Assembly: GCA_023259115.1 (NCBI GenBank)
Contig: JAHFQW010000009.1
Coordinates: 1-51,678, forward strand
Origin: an archaeon
GTDB taxonomy: Archaea > Nanobdellota > Nanobdellia > Woesearchaeales > GW2011-AR9
Direction: 5' to 3'
DNA length: 51,678 nucleotides
Position 1 is the first letter of the stretch. The number at the start of each line of letters is the position of its first letter. Shown here piece by piece: positions 13,985-22,784 of the stretch. The notes beneath the pieces were generated by a model, which was given only the letters and a program-made list of their open reading frames with translations, did not search any database and was not told the DNA's origin. Position numbers and translations under genes: made by a program.

Positions 13985-16291
13985 ATGATAGATGACCAAA
14001 ATCCCAAAAAATGTTTCGAATACGAAACCTACCACGAAGGAGAAAACAAAATTCTCAAAATTTATCTGGAAAAATGCCCATTTCCTCCTTCTCTGGAATA
14101 CAGCGAAATATGTATGGCAAAAACCGTCGATCTCCTACTCCAAAACTCTGGTATCACCATTATTCTTCTCAGCCAATTTCGTGAATATGAATATGATTAT
14201 CCCCAAGTAAAATATCTCATCGACCTCGCTTTATTATACAAACGCCTCAATAAAGAGGAACGTACAACCTACACCAAAATAATTACTAATCCCGAGCACG
14301 AACGCTACATCCGCACAAGTTTCGCCCAATTTCAATCACTGCTCACAAAATCCCTCAAAGAAGATCCTTTTGCTGCCTACGTCCAACTCAAACGTCTCGA
14401 ACGCCGCGAAAAAACTCTTCTGGACAACATCATCGATAATCGTCACAAACTCTCTCAACAACTCTTCATTCAAATAATTGAACAAACCCTCAAATCCATT
14501 GAACAACTCCCTCTCATCACTCTCCTCCTCCCGCATACCAAAGAGTACACTCTCGCAGATCGCACCATCTACAACAACATCTTTCACCCAACCACCCGTC
14601 CCGACTTTATGTACACAAAGCTCGTAACCGATTATCCCGAAGGCAACTTACAAGAAAGCTATCAATTCACCTCCAGCCCCTCCGACAACGAATCCTCTCA
14701 AGTAAACATCTTCTCATTTGATGACAACATCAAAATCATGTACCATCTCACACCTCCTGAATTTACATTTGAAGAAGAACTCTACGAACTCCTCGATGAC
14801 GCAAAACGTATCATGGCCGAACATAAACCAGCTAAAGAAGAATTCGTCGATCCAGAACGTATGCGAGACGTCTTCTTAAGCATAGGTAAAGATCTCTTAA
14901 ACGACTTAATCTCACATCGCAACCTCGATATTCCTGAAGAAAAAGTCAACCAACTCGCTCAAGCCCTTCTTCGCTACACCGTCGGCTTTGGCTTAATTGA
15001 ACTCCTTCTCGCCGATCCCCGAGTACAAGACGTCAACATAAATTCACCCAATGGTCAACTTCCTATTTTTATCGTCCACCAAGATTACGGTGACTGCTAC
15101 ACCAACATTTACCCCACCCATCTCGAAGTGGAAAGCTGGGCCACAAAACTACGTTTAATCAGCGGCCGCCCCTTTGATGAAGCAAATCCCATTCTTGACA
15201 CAGAACTCAAAGTAACTGGTTTCAGTTCACGTGTCGCCGCCATCACCGCACCCCTCAATCCTTCCGGCCTCGCCTTCTCATTTAGAAGACATCGTGACTA
15301 CCCTTGGACTTTCCCATTATACCTTCAGCCAAAAGTAAAAATGTTCAACCCCCTCGCCGCAGGCCTCCTCAGCTTTCTCATTGACAACAACGCCGCCATC
15401 CTCATCGCCGGAACAAGATCTAGTGGAAAAAGCAGTCTGCTTGGAAGTTTCCTTGTTGAAATCATGCGCAAAACCAGAATTATTACCATTGAAGACACCT
15501 TTGAACTGCCCCAAGAATCACTGCGTACATTAGGATACAATCTCGAAGCACTCAAAGTAGCCTCCGCCCTCTCCTCCCCCGGTTCTGAAGTAGACGCCTC
15601 TATTGGTATTCGTTCTACCCTGCGTTTAGGCGACTCCGCCATCTTTGTTGGCGAAGTAAGAAGCAAAGAAGCAGTAGCGCTTTTTGAAGCCATGCGTGTC
15701 GGCGCTGCCGCCAACGTCGTCGCAGGCACCATCCACGCTGACAGCCCATACGGAGTATACGATAGAGTCGTCAACGATATCGGCGTTCCCAAAACCTCAT
15801 TCAAAGCCATTGACATCATTGTCATTGCCAACCCCGTCATCTCCGGCCTCAAAAAATACAAACGTATCCTCAGAATAACCGAAATTCGCAAAGAATGGGA
15901 TGACGATCCGCTAAAAGAAAACGCCTTTGTCGACTTAATGGTGTACAACCCTAAAACCGACCAATTAGAACTCACCGATGACTTCATCAACGGCAACTCC
16001 GACATCTTAAAACGCATGGCTGGACGTATCAAAGAATTTGCCGGTGACTGGGACGCCGTCTGGGACAACATCCAATTACGAGCAAACATAAAACAAGCCA
16101 TCGTTGACAAATTCACCCAAACCAACGACCCCTCATTACTTGAAGCAGATTTCATCATCAAATCCAACGACATCTTTCATCTCATCTCCGACAAAATAAA
16201 AGAACAAACCGGCAAACTCGATTCACAAGCCATCCTCTTCGAATACAACGACTGGTTAAACAAAGAAGTAAAAAAGAAAGAAATGAAATAA
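13985..16291 (+). CDS. Type II/IV secretion system ATPase (FlaI/CpaF-like)
   Basis: This 768-residue protein is a secretion ATPase of the VirB11/PilB/FlaI superfamily that powers pilus or protein export. The C-terminal ATPase domain has Walker A GTRSSGKSS at 476-484, an Asp box region (IITIEDTFELP near 504), Walker B AIFVGEVR at 552-559 and a His box GTIHADS at 581-587. The N-terminal 300 residues are a long extra domain with little similarity I recognise. It ends with an extended helical tail (690-768). The ribosome site GGTG lies 11-14 nt upstream. The partner TadC/FlaJ-like membrane protein is at 19671. The likely substrates are the pilin-like proteins of the window, by inference. Confidence 0.88.
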   Translation: MIDDQNPKKCFEYETYHEGENKILKIYLEKCPFPPSLEYSEICMAKTVDLLLQNSGITIILLSQFREYEYDYPQVKYLIDLALLYKRLNKEERTTYTKIITNPEHERYIRTSFAQFQSLLTKSLKEDPFAAYVQLKRLERREKTLLDNIIDNRHKLSQQLFIQIIEQTLKSIEQLPLITLLLPHTKEYTLADRTIYNNIFHPTTRPDFMYTKLVTDYPEGNLQESYQFTSSPSDNESSQVNIFSFDDNIKIMYHLTPPEFTFEEELYELLDDAKRIMAEHKPAKEEFVDPERMRDVFLSIGKDLLNDLISHRNLDIPEEKVNQLAQALLRYTVGFGLIELLLADPRVQDVNINSPNGQLPIFIVHQDYGDCYTNIYPTHLEVESWATKLRLISGRPFDEANPILDTELKVTGFSSRVAAITAPLNPSGLAFSFRRHRDYPWTFPLYLQPKVKMFNPLAAGLLSFLIDNNAAILIAGTRSSGKSSLLGSFLVEIMRKTRIITIEDTFELPQESLRTLGYNLEALKVASALSSPGSEVDASIGIRSTLRLGDSAIFVGEVRSKEAVALFEAMRVGAAANVVAGTIHADSPYGVYDRVVNDIGVPKTSFKAIDIIVIANPVISGLKKYKRILRITEIRKEWDDDPLKENAFVDLMVYNPKTDQLELTDDFINGNSDILKRMAGRIKEFAGDWDAVWDNIQLRANIKQAIVDKFTQTNDPSLLEADFIIKSNDIFHLISDKIKEQTGKLDSQAILFEYNDWLNKEVKKKEMK

Positions 16292-16393
16292 TGAAACAGA
16301 GTGGAAAAGTAAAAAAATAAAGGAATAAACCCGAACAGAGAAAGAAAACACAGAAATCAAAACATATAAATAACTCCCTGCAAACCTTAAATC

Positions 16394-17215
16394 ATGAACC
16401 AAAAATACCAGCGTGAACTCACAATCTCACTAAAAATTGCCAAACAAGCAACCAAAGCCATTCTCAAAATCTATTACAGCAAGATGGAAACAAAAACAAA
16501 AGATGACCATACCCTTGTCACAAATGCCGATATTCTAGCCAATCACATCATTATCAACGGCTTGCAAAAAGCATTTCCCAAAGATGGCATTATCAGCGAA
16601 GAACTACAAGACATCAACACCAAAAGCCATCGTATTTGGTACATCGATCCCATTGATGGCACACGCAGTTTTACCGAACATTCCGATCAGTTCGCCATCC
16701 ATATTGGCCTTACCCAAAAAAATATTCCTATATTTGGCATAGTCTACAAACCCGTTTCGGGAGAATACTATTATGCCATAAAATCACAAGGTGCCTATTG
16801 CATCAGTCCACTAGGCACAAAAACAAAACTTGCAACCAAAAAAAATCAAGATTATCAAGACCTAAGCCTCACCATATCCAAAGACGCCCTGATCATCGAA
16901 AAATGGAAACATATCTTTGAAGCACTTCACAGCAAAAAAATTATGATTTGCGGTAGTGAAGGACTACGCATCATGAAAGTTGCAGCCGGAATCACCGATC
17001 TGCATACAACAGAAACACCCGATAAATGCAGCACATGGGACATCTGTGCCCCCCATATTATTGCTCAAGAAGCCGGTGCCTATATCACCTATATTGATGG
17101 AACACCTATTACCTACCATCAGCAGCATAAATTAGGCAAACAATTCCTCGTTGCCGCAAATAAAGAAGTCGCAGAATATGCTCGTAGAATAATACAGGAA
17201 AAGCAAAAAGGCTAA
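16394..17215 (+). CDS. Inositol monophosphatase-family phosphatase (CysQ-like)
   Basis: This 273-residue protein is a Mg2+-dependent phosphatase of the IMPase/FBPase superfamily. The metal-binding motif DPIDGTRSF lies at 85-93 (Asp85, Asp88), preceded by the Glu pair of IISEE at 66-70 and followed by WDICAPHII near 213-221, whose Asp is the third metal site. Sequence around YKPVSGEYYYAIKSQGAY resembles 3'(2'),5'-bisphosphate nucleotidase (CysQ) more than inositol phosphatase. The protein probably removes 3'-phosphate from adenosine bisphosphate or acts on sugar phosphates; the substrate is not certain. A TATA-like ATATAAAT lies about 28 nt upstream of the ATG. Confidence 0.85.
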   Translation: MNQKYQRELTISLKIAKQATKAILKIYYSKMETKTKDDHTLVTNADILANHIIINGLQKAFPKDGIISEELQDINTKSHRIWYIDPIDGTRSFTEHSDQFAIHIGLTQKNIPIFGIVYKPVSGEYYYAIKSQGAYCISPLGTKTKLATKKNQDYQDLSLTISKDALIIEKWKHIFEALHSKKIMICGSEGLRIMKVAAGITDLHTTETPDKCSTWDICAPHIIAQEAGAYITYIDGTPITYHQQHKLGKQFLVAANKEVAEYARRIIQEKQKG

Positions 17216-17259
17216 TACAAAAACCATTCGGAAATTCGCCAGCCAAACAAAAGTAAAAG

Positions 17260-18324
17260 TTAAAGCACCTCTCCCGCAAAATCGTATCGCATCATCTCTT
17301 TCGTTTTTCTAATATCCCCTGCCGTTTGAGCAAGCACCCACCGCATTTTAACCATCGCTTTTCGCGCACTCAAATAGCCCAGTGCAATTGCCCCCCTCTT
17401 CTCCAACTCTTCATCACGCAACGTCGCCGCAAGAGTAAGATTCGATTCAATCGATGTTCGAATCGCCACAGGAACTCCTCGATCCAAATACTTCTTCACA
17501 AATTCATAACGCACAGGATTGATCCCCACTCCCACCTGAGCATCTAAAACCATCCCCTCCAACACAGAAGAATTATAATTAGAAAGCACATACTCATCAC
17601 AAGGCATCAATGTAATCAAACCAACATGAGAATTAAATCCAGAGACCAGTTCCGGCAATTCTCCCGCATATCGAATTGCATAATTCTCAGACACATTAAT
17701 TTTTCCATCACGTACCATCGCCAAATGTTCAATGGTAGAACGAAATGAATCACTCCCGCGAGAACTATACTTAAAAATCGTCGACCCACGATATATATTT
17801 GTAAAACGAGATTCCCTATCCCCAGAAAAACACAACACCACTTCAGGAATAACACCACTCGCAGCAACCAAAACACTATCTTCCAAATGCCGTTGCACAT
17901 GCGCTCTATCCTGATCTATTGGCAGCATTGCTCCCGTAAGAACTACCGGTTTATTCAGATTACGTAACATGAGGGATAACGCCATTGCCGTATCCTCCAT
18001 CGTATCCGTGCCATGTGTCACAACAATTCCCGAAATATCCTCTCGATGCAAATAGGGAAAAATCGTTTCTGCTAATTCACACCACTTCAACGGTGTCATA
18101 TTAACACTATCAATAATCCCTAAATCACACAATTCAATATCAGCAATATCTTCTAAACTGGAAAAAGAATTCAGAACTTGTGCCCCTGATAGCTCCACTC
18201 TATATGCCCGTACCATCTGCCCCGTATATATCTCAAAAGAAGAACCATAACTCACTCCCGCAATTGTACCTCCCGTTGTAATGAGAGCAACTTTTGGTTT
18301 CGGCAGGTTCATAAGTTTCGTCAT
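17260..18324 (-). CDS. L-asparaginase (AnsA/AnsB family)
   Basis: This 354-residue member of the asparaginase/glutaminase superfamily carries the N-terminal catalytic Thr motif TTGGTIAG (residues 16-23) and the second motif THGTDTMEDTA (103-113), including the Thr-Asp pair. LTGAMLPID follows near 137. It would hydrolyse L-asparagine to aspartate and ammonia. The related archaeal GatD (Glu-tRNA-Gln amidotransferase subunit) normally has an extra N-terminal domain of about 80 residues, which is missing here, so a plain asparaginase is preferred even though a tRNA-Gln lies in this window. No gatE is nearby. It follows the cysteine desulfurase gene on the same strand with a 51-nt gap. Confidence 0.85.
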   Translation of the reverse strand: MTKLMNLPKPKVALITTGGTIAGVSYGSSFEIYTGQMVRAYRVELSGAQVLNSFSSLEDIADIELCDLGIIDSVNMTPLKWCELAETIFPYLHREDISGIVVTHGTDTMEDTAMALSLMLRNLNKPVVLTGAMLPIDQDRAHVQRHLEDSVLVAASGVIPEVVLCFSGDRESRFTNIYRGSTIFKYSSRGSDSFRSTIEHLAMVRDGKINVSENYAIRYAGELPELVSGFNSHVGLITLMPCDEYVLSNYNSSVLEGMVLDAQVGVGINPVRYEFVKKYLDRGVPVAIRTSIESNLTLAATLRDEELEKRGAIALGYLSARKAMVKMRWVLAQTAGDIRKTKEMMRYDFAGEVL

Positions 18325-18375
18325 AATAAAAATAAAATAAGCCCGTAGTTTTTAAACATTTCCACCATAATCACT

Positions 18376-19569
18376 CTAGGATAGTAACCCAACGCGACGC
18401 AAATCACTAACCCCTTGCTCAACCACCCTAACCACCCTCTTCAAATCCTTCCAAGTAGTTCCCCGTCCAAAACTTAAACGTACAACTCCTCGTGCCACTT
18501 TCTCAGATAATTTCATCGCCCTCAACACATAACTCACCTGAATCTCCTGTGCACTACACGCACTCCCCGCAGAGATATAAATCCCTTGCGCACTCAACGC
18601 CCTAACCAACGTATCAGCCTCTACTCCTCGAAAGCCCACACTCAATAGTGTTGGCACACTCATCTCTAAATCACTCACAACAAATACATCCGAAATTTTC
18701 TTCTGCAACTCAGACACAAATTTCTGCCGTAAATCATGTAATCGCCGCAACTCTTTATTCTTCTCTTTCTGCAACAATTCCAGCGTACAAACAAATCCCC
18801 TAATCCCCACAACATTCTCCGTACCACTGCGCAACCCCCACTCCTGCCCTCCACCAAATATCACAGGCCTAATCAAAACCCCAAAACGCACATACAACAA
18901 CCCCATTCCATGTGGCCCATACACTTTACTGCTATTAAGCGTCAGCAAATCCACTCCTAATCGCCCAACATCCAAATCTAACAATCCCGCTTGACACGCA
19001 TCAGTATGAAATAAAATAGTATGTGATTTGGTCTGTGATTTAATTTGTAATTTGACCTGTGATCGTAACTTTAACATCCTCGAAATCTCATCAATTGGCT
19101 GTATCATTCCCGTTTCATTATTCACATATTGTATTGACACAAGTATTGTATCTTTTCGAATCAACTTTTGAACATCAGAAACACAAACTCTTCCTTGCGC
19201 ATCAACCTCTACATAATCCACCTCAAACCCTTCTTTCTCCAATTGCGCACAACATGCAAGTACTGCTTTATGTTCAACTCTACTTGTAATAATATGTCTT
19301 CCTCTGTTTCTATTCGCTCTCGCCACCCCTAACAACGCCAAATTAATACTCTCCGTCCCACCCGATGTAAACACCACCAAATCATTCGTATCCGCATGCA
19401 GTACTTCTCTCATTCCCCTGCGCGCATCCTCTATCAACTCCCGTGCCACCATACCCATAGAATGCACACTACTCGGATTTCCAAACTCTTCTTCATATGT
19501 ACGCATCGCCATGAGCACTTCTCGACGCACAGGAGTTGCAGCAGCATAATCTAGATAAACTTTTTTCAT
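18376..19569 (-). CDS. Cysteine desulfurase (IscS/NifS family)
   Basis: This 397-residue PLP enzyme transfers sulfur from cysteine for Fe-S cluster and tRNA thiolation. The core landmarks are YLDYAAATPV at the start, SRVEHKAV with His100, HTDACQ at 188-193, the PLP lysine in NSSKVYGPHGMG (Lys215) and the mobile-loop cysteine in SAGSACSAQ (Cys338). The residue before the PLP lysine is Ser where IscS has His. Residues about 166-183 (KLRSQVKLQIKSQTKS) form an insertion rich in K, S and Q, built from an imperfect DNA microrepeat (19019-19066). No IscU scaffold gene is adjacent. The start is unambiguous and full length fits the family. Confidence 0.9.
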   Translation of the reverse strand: MKKVYLDYAAATPVRREVLMAMRTYEEEFGNPSSVHSMGMVARELIEDARRGMREVLHADTNDLVVFTSGGTESINLALLGVARANRNRGRHIITSRVEHKAVLACCAQLEKEGFEVDYVEVDAQGRVCVSDVQKLIRKDTILVSIQYVNNETGMIQPIDEISRMLKLRSQVKLQIKSQTKSHTILFHTDACQAGLLDLDVGRLGVDLLTLNSSKVYGPHGMGLLYVRFGVLIRPVIFGGGQEWGLRSGTENVVGIRGFVCTLELLQKEKNKELRRLHDLRQKFVSELQKKISDVFVVSDLEMSVPTLLSVGFRGVEADTLVRALSAQGIYISAGSACSAQEIQVSYVLRAMKLSEKVARGVVRLSFGRGTTWKDLKRVVRVVEQGVSDLRRVGLLS

Positions 19570-19670
19570 TATAGATATCAGAAGGGGTATTATTTATAAA
19601 CATTATTGAGAGCAATCTTTTTAAACACCATCGCCCTCCTTAGAATAAAAGAATAAAAGGGGCCGGAGAG

Positions 19671-21872
19671 ATGAACAAACCAGAATACGAAGAACTTCTA
19701 CAAAAATATAAAGATCGCGTACAAAAAGAATTTGGCCAATCACAAGTAACATCGCAGCCAAAAATAACCTCACGAGAATACGAAGACTTTAAACGTGAAC
19801 TCTATCCTGCGAGATATACATTATACGAAAAAGCCTGTAACTATGCCGGCTCTCTTCTCAAAGTCGGTGTCGATCAAAAAACCGCAGAAAAGCTGCAAAA
19901 AAATCTCGACGTCTGCCATCTCAACACCACCCCCTCAGGTGTCATCTCCTTATCCATCGCCCTTCCTCTTCTTGTCATCGTCATTGGCTCTTTAATCTCA
20001 TTTGCTATCTTCAACATGCTCTTCTTTGTCATCTTCTTCCTCATCACCGGCGTATTAATGATTCCCGCCCTTCAAAAAACACCAGAATTGATGGCCAATA
20101 CCTGGAGAATGAAAACCTCTAATCAAATGGTGCAAAGCATCTTCTATCTAGTAACGTATATGCGCCACACCCCAAACTTAGAACGTGCCATCGAATTCGC
20201 CGCAAACCACCTCGAACAACCTCTCTCTCTGGACTTCCGCAAAATCATGTGGGATGTTGAAACACAAAAATACGCAACCATTCGTGACTCCGCCAACGCC
20301 TATCTTGACCAATGGAAAGAATGGGATAAAGAATTCGTTGAATCATTCCATTTGATTGAATCCTCATTATACGAACCCTCAGATGAACGCCGCCTCACCC
20401 TGCTTGATAAAGCGCTCGATGTAATTCTCAACGGCACCTACGAAAACATGCTCCACTACGCCCATGAATTAAAATCACCTATGACCATGCTACACATGCT
20501 AGGAATCATCCTGCCCATCCTAGGCCTTGTCATTCTACCTCTTGTCGTAAGCTTCATGGCCGGCGGCGCATCACCTTTCACCACCGCCATTTACATCGCC
20601 GTTCTCTACAACGTCAGCCTTCCCATTGGCGTCTATTACTTAGGAAAAATCATTCTCTCCAAACGCCCAGCAGGATATGGCGCAACCGACCCCAGCGAAA
20701 AACCCGGCGCACAGAACCTGCGAAACATCAACATCCATCTGGGTAAAAATTCCACCCTAAGCATCAACCCTATCCCTTTTAGCATTGCCCTCTTTGCCCT
20801 AACCCTCTTTATTGGACTAATTCCACTCCTCATGCACAGCCTAAACACCAGTGACATCTCCTTCAACGAAAAAGAAACATTAAAACTACTCGACTACGTC
20901 TGTCCGCCTGAAAAAGGCATTGGCTGCGCCGAGCAAGACAAAATCGGCCCATATGGTATCGGCGCATCTATCCTCTCTCTGGTCATCATCGCCGGACTTG
21001 GATTATCCATAGGACTCTACTACTCCCTACGCTCCAAAAACGTAATCCAAATCCGTGAAAAAACAAAATCATTAGAAGACGAATTTGCCTCCGCTTTATT
21101 CCAGCTTGGCAATCGTTTAGGAGACGGCATTCCCGCCGAAATTGCCTTCGCCAAAGTAGCCCAAAATATGGAAAACTCCACTTCCGGAGAATTCTTCAAT
21201 CTCGCAGAAAAAAACATGACCAAACTTGGCATGGGTTTAGAACAAGCCCTCTTCGACCCAAACGTTGGCGCGGTCACCATCTTCCCCTCTAAAGTCATTG
21301 AATCCTCCATGAAAGTCTTAATTGAAAGTGCTAAAAAAGGCCCACGCATTGCCGCGCAAGCGCTCCTCTCCATGTCTCGCTACATCAAAGAAATTCACAC
21401 CGTAGAAGAACGTCTCAAAGATTTAATGTCTGACATCATCTCCTCCATGAAAGCCCAAATCAGCTTTCTCACTCCTGCAATCGCCGGCATTGTCATAGGA
21501 ATTACTTCTATGATCTCAACCATCCTAACCAAACTCTCCGCCCAACTCTCAGCTATAACAAGCCAAAACGCCGCCGGCTCCACAGGGACTGGTGGTTTTG
21601 CCGATATGTTAAACATTTTTGGCATTGGCATTCCGACCTATCATTTTCAAATCGTCGTTGGCATTTACATCATCCAAATCACATTCATCTTAACCATTCT
21701 TGCCAACGGAGTAGAAAACGGTGCAGATAAATTAGGAGAACGCTACGCCCTAGGCAAGAACATCATCAATAGCACTCTTTTATATTGCTTCATCGCCACA
21801 GTCGTAATTATCCTCTTCAACCTCTTCGCAAGTACCATCTTAACAAATACCCTGCCCGGAGTGACACCATAA
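19671..21872 (+). CDS. TadC/FlaJ-like type II secretion F-domain membrane protein
   Basis: This 733-residue polytopic protein resembles archaeal FlaJ/TadC and GspF-type platform proteins that pair with a secretion ATPase to assemble pili. It has an acidic soluble N-terminus (1-90), two TM segments near 95-145, a cytoplasmic helical region (T2SSF-like, about 150-260), TM segments near 270-325 and 365-390, a second cytoplasmic helical region (about 470-600) and a final TM group (605-725). The duplicated soluble/TM pattern is the two-F-domain arrangement. GGCCGGAG 5 nt before the ATG is a possible ribosome site. It likely works with the ATPase at 13985; the intervening genes are on mixed strands. 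A HAD gene follows after 1 nt. Confidence 0.82.
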   Translation: MNKPEYEELLQKYKDRVQKEFGQSQVTSQPKITSREYEDFKRELYPARYTLYEKACNYAGSLLKVGVDQKTAEKLQKNLDVCHLNTTPSGVISLSIALPLLVIVIGSLISFAIFNMLFFVIFFLITGVLMIPALQKTPELMANTWRMKTSNQMVQSIFYLVTYMRHTPNLERAIEFAANHLEQPLSLDFRKIMWDVETQKYATIRDSANAYLDQWKEWDKEFVESFHLIESSLYEPSDERRLTLLDKALDVILNGTYENMLHYAHELKSPMTMLHMLGIILPILGLVILPLVVSFMAGGASPFTTAIYIAVLYNVSLPIGVYYLGKIILSKRPAGYGATDPSEKPGAQNLRNINIHLGKNSTLSINPIPFSIALFALTLFIGLIPLLMHSLNTSDISFNEKETLKLLDYVCPPEKGIGCAEQDKIGPYGIGASILSLVIIAGLGLSIGLYYSLRSKNVIQIREKTKSLEDEFASALFQLGNRLGDGIPAEIAFAKVAQNMENSTSGEFFNLAEKNMTKLGMGLEQALFDPNVGAVTIFPSKVIESSMKVLIESAKKGPRIAAQALLSMSRYIKEIHTVEERLKDLMSDIISSMKAQISFLTPAIAGIVIGITSMISTILTKLSAQLSAITSQNAAGSTGTGGFADMLNIFGIGIPTYHFQIVVGIYIIQITFILTILANGVENGADKLGERYALGKNIINSTLLYCFIATVVIILFNLFASTILTNTLPGVTP

Positions 21873-21873
21873 C

Positions 21874-22542
21874 ATGAAAAATCACAAACCTTTTAAAACA
21901 ACAAAATCAAATAAGAAGAAGAATAGCCTCACAAAAAAATATCAACCAAAGAATTACCAATACTACCTCTTCGACCTCGACAACACACTAATAGACACAA
22001 AAATATACACCATCATATATCAACCCATTCTTACCATGATTCAAAAAAAGAAATCGCTCCCCCTCACTCAACTCCACCACAAAGCCGCACTGCTCAAAAT
22101 AAAAAAAAACGCCTCAGGCAATTACGACACAGGACATTTATGTAAATCATTCAACCTCCTCCCAGAATATTACCATATTCTAAAACAACATCTCAAAAAA
22201 AATCCCACTCTCAAACAACATGTCCTGCATCTCTTCAAATCCCTCAATCAACAACACAAAACCATTGGAATTGTATCAAATAGCATGACCAAAACCATTC
22301 AACTTTTTCTCAAAACCTACAACCTTACAAAATACGTAACATTCATCTACACCCAAGAAAACGCCAAACTTCAAAAATCCCACCCTTTTTTCTGGAAAAA
22401 ACTCTCTAAATCACATCACCTCAAACCATCACAAACCATCATCATCGGCGATAATCCCAAAGATGACTTCATGCTCCCTCAGCGTCTAGGCTTTCATACA
22501 TTCTTAATTATGAATGACGCAGACCTATTAAAAATCAAGTAA
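21874..22542 (+). CDS. HAD-superfamily hydrolase
   Basis: This 222-residue protein has the HAD motif I YLFDLDNTLID (nucleophile Asp in the first DxD pair at about residues 34-36), preceded by a Lys-rich leader of about 25 residues. Motif II IGIVSNS lies near residue 131, and motif III/IV IIIGDNPKDDF near 192, with the Asp pair binding Mg2+. This matches the HAD-IA subgroup with a small helical cap (about 45-110). Such enzymes dephosphorylate small molecules such as phosphoglycolate or nucleotides; no substrate is inferable. Its ATG lies 1 nt after the TadC stop, suggesting co-transcription. Very high Lys content (more than 15 percent by eye) reflects AT-rich DNA. Confidence 0.85.
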   Translation: MKNHKPFKTTKSNKKKNSLTKKYQPKNYQYYLFDLDNTLIDTKIYTIIYQPILTMIQKKKSLPLTQLHHKAALLKIKKNASGNYDTGHLCKSFNLLPEYYHILKQHLKKNPTLKQHVLHLFKSLNQQHKTIGIVSNSMTKTIQLFLKTYNLTKYVTFIYTQENAKLQKSHPFFWKKLSKSHHLKPSQTIIIGDNPKDDFMLPQRLGFHTFLIMNDADLLKIK

Positions 22543-22579
22543 AAAAAGATTAAACGTAAGTAAATTAAAGAAATAAATA

Positions 22580-22675
22580 TGGGACCTCGGGGATTTGAAC
22601 CCCGGACAACCACGTCTTCAGCGTGGTGCTCTTTCCTGTATCTTTTAGAGACATCCCAGGCTGAGCTAAGGTCCC
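22580..22675 (-). tRNA. tRNA-Phe (anticodon GAA) with a D-loop BHB intron
   Basis: On the minus strand, acceptor GGGACCU (22675-22669) pairs with AGGUCCC, followed by discriminator A at 22580. The anticodon stem CCACG/CGUGG holds loop CUGAAGA with anticodon GAA (plus-strand 22617-22619). T-arm CGGGG-UUCAAAU-CCCCG is perfect. The D-loop is 31 nt long instead of 9. Excising 22 nt gives D-loop AGCCUGGGA and a 74-nt tRNA. CCA is not encoded. A TATAAATA sequence about 27 nt upstream (plus-strand 22698-22707) is a probable TATA box. The gene lies between convergent neighbours. Confidence 0.95.
22633..22654 (-). other. 22-nt BHB intron in the tRNA-Phe D-loop
   Basis: Precursor pairing: D-stem GCUC/GAGC, 3' bulge AAA, 4-bp helix CCUG/CAGG, 5' bulge GGA, outer helix UGUC/GAUA with a 7-nt loop. 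Cutting after the second base of each 3-nt bulge gives D-loop AGCCUGGGA exactly. This strict BHB fit supports the boundaries. Confidence 0.9.
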
Positions 22676-22754
22676 GCATAGAGGAAAATCTATCTTTTAT
22701 TTATAATAGTTTTGGTAAAATAAACCTCCTTGGCCCCTACCTCTCCCACAAACA

Positions 22755-22762
22755 TTTATATA
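22755..22762 (+). promoter_or_regulatory. TATA box for 22785
   Basis: TTTATATA centred about 27 nt upstream of the ATG at 22785, predicting a leaderless mRNA. Confidence 0.55.
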
Positions 22763-22784
22763 CCAAAAAAAAATACCCTTACAC

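Noticed and set aside
15325-16173. 282-residue minus-strand open frame
   Set aside because: It lies wholly inside the secretion ATPase gene and its Met/Ser-rich product is a shadow of that frame's codon bias.
17260-18324. GatD (Glu-tRNA-Gln amidotransferase subunit)
   Set aside because: The N-terminal GatD extension is missing and no gatE is near; the protein length and motif spacing fit a plain asparaginase.
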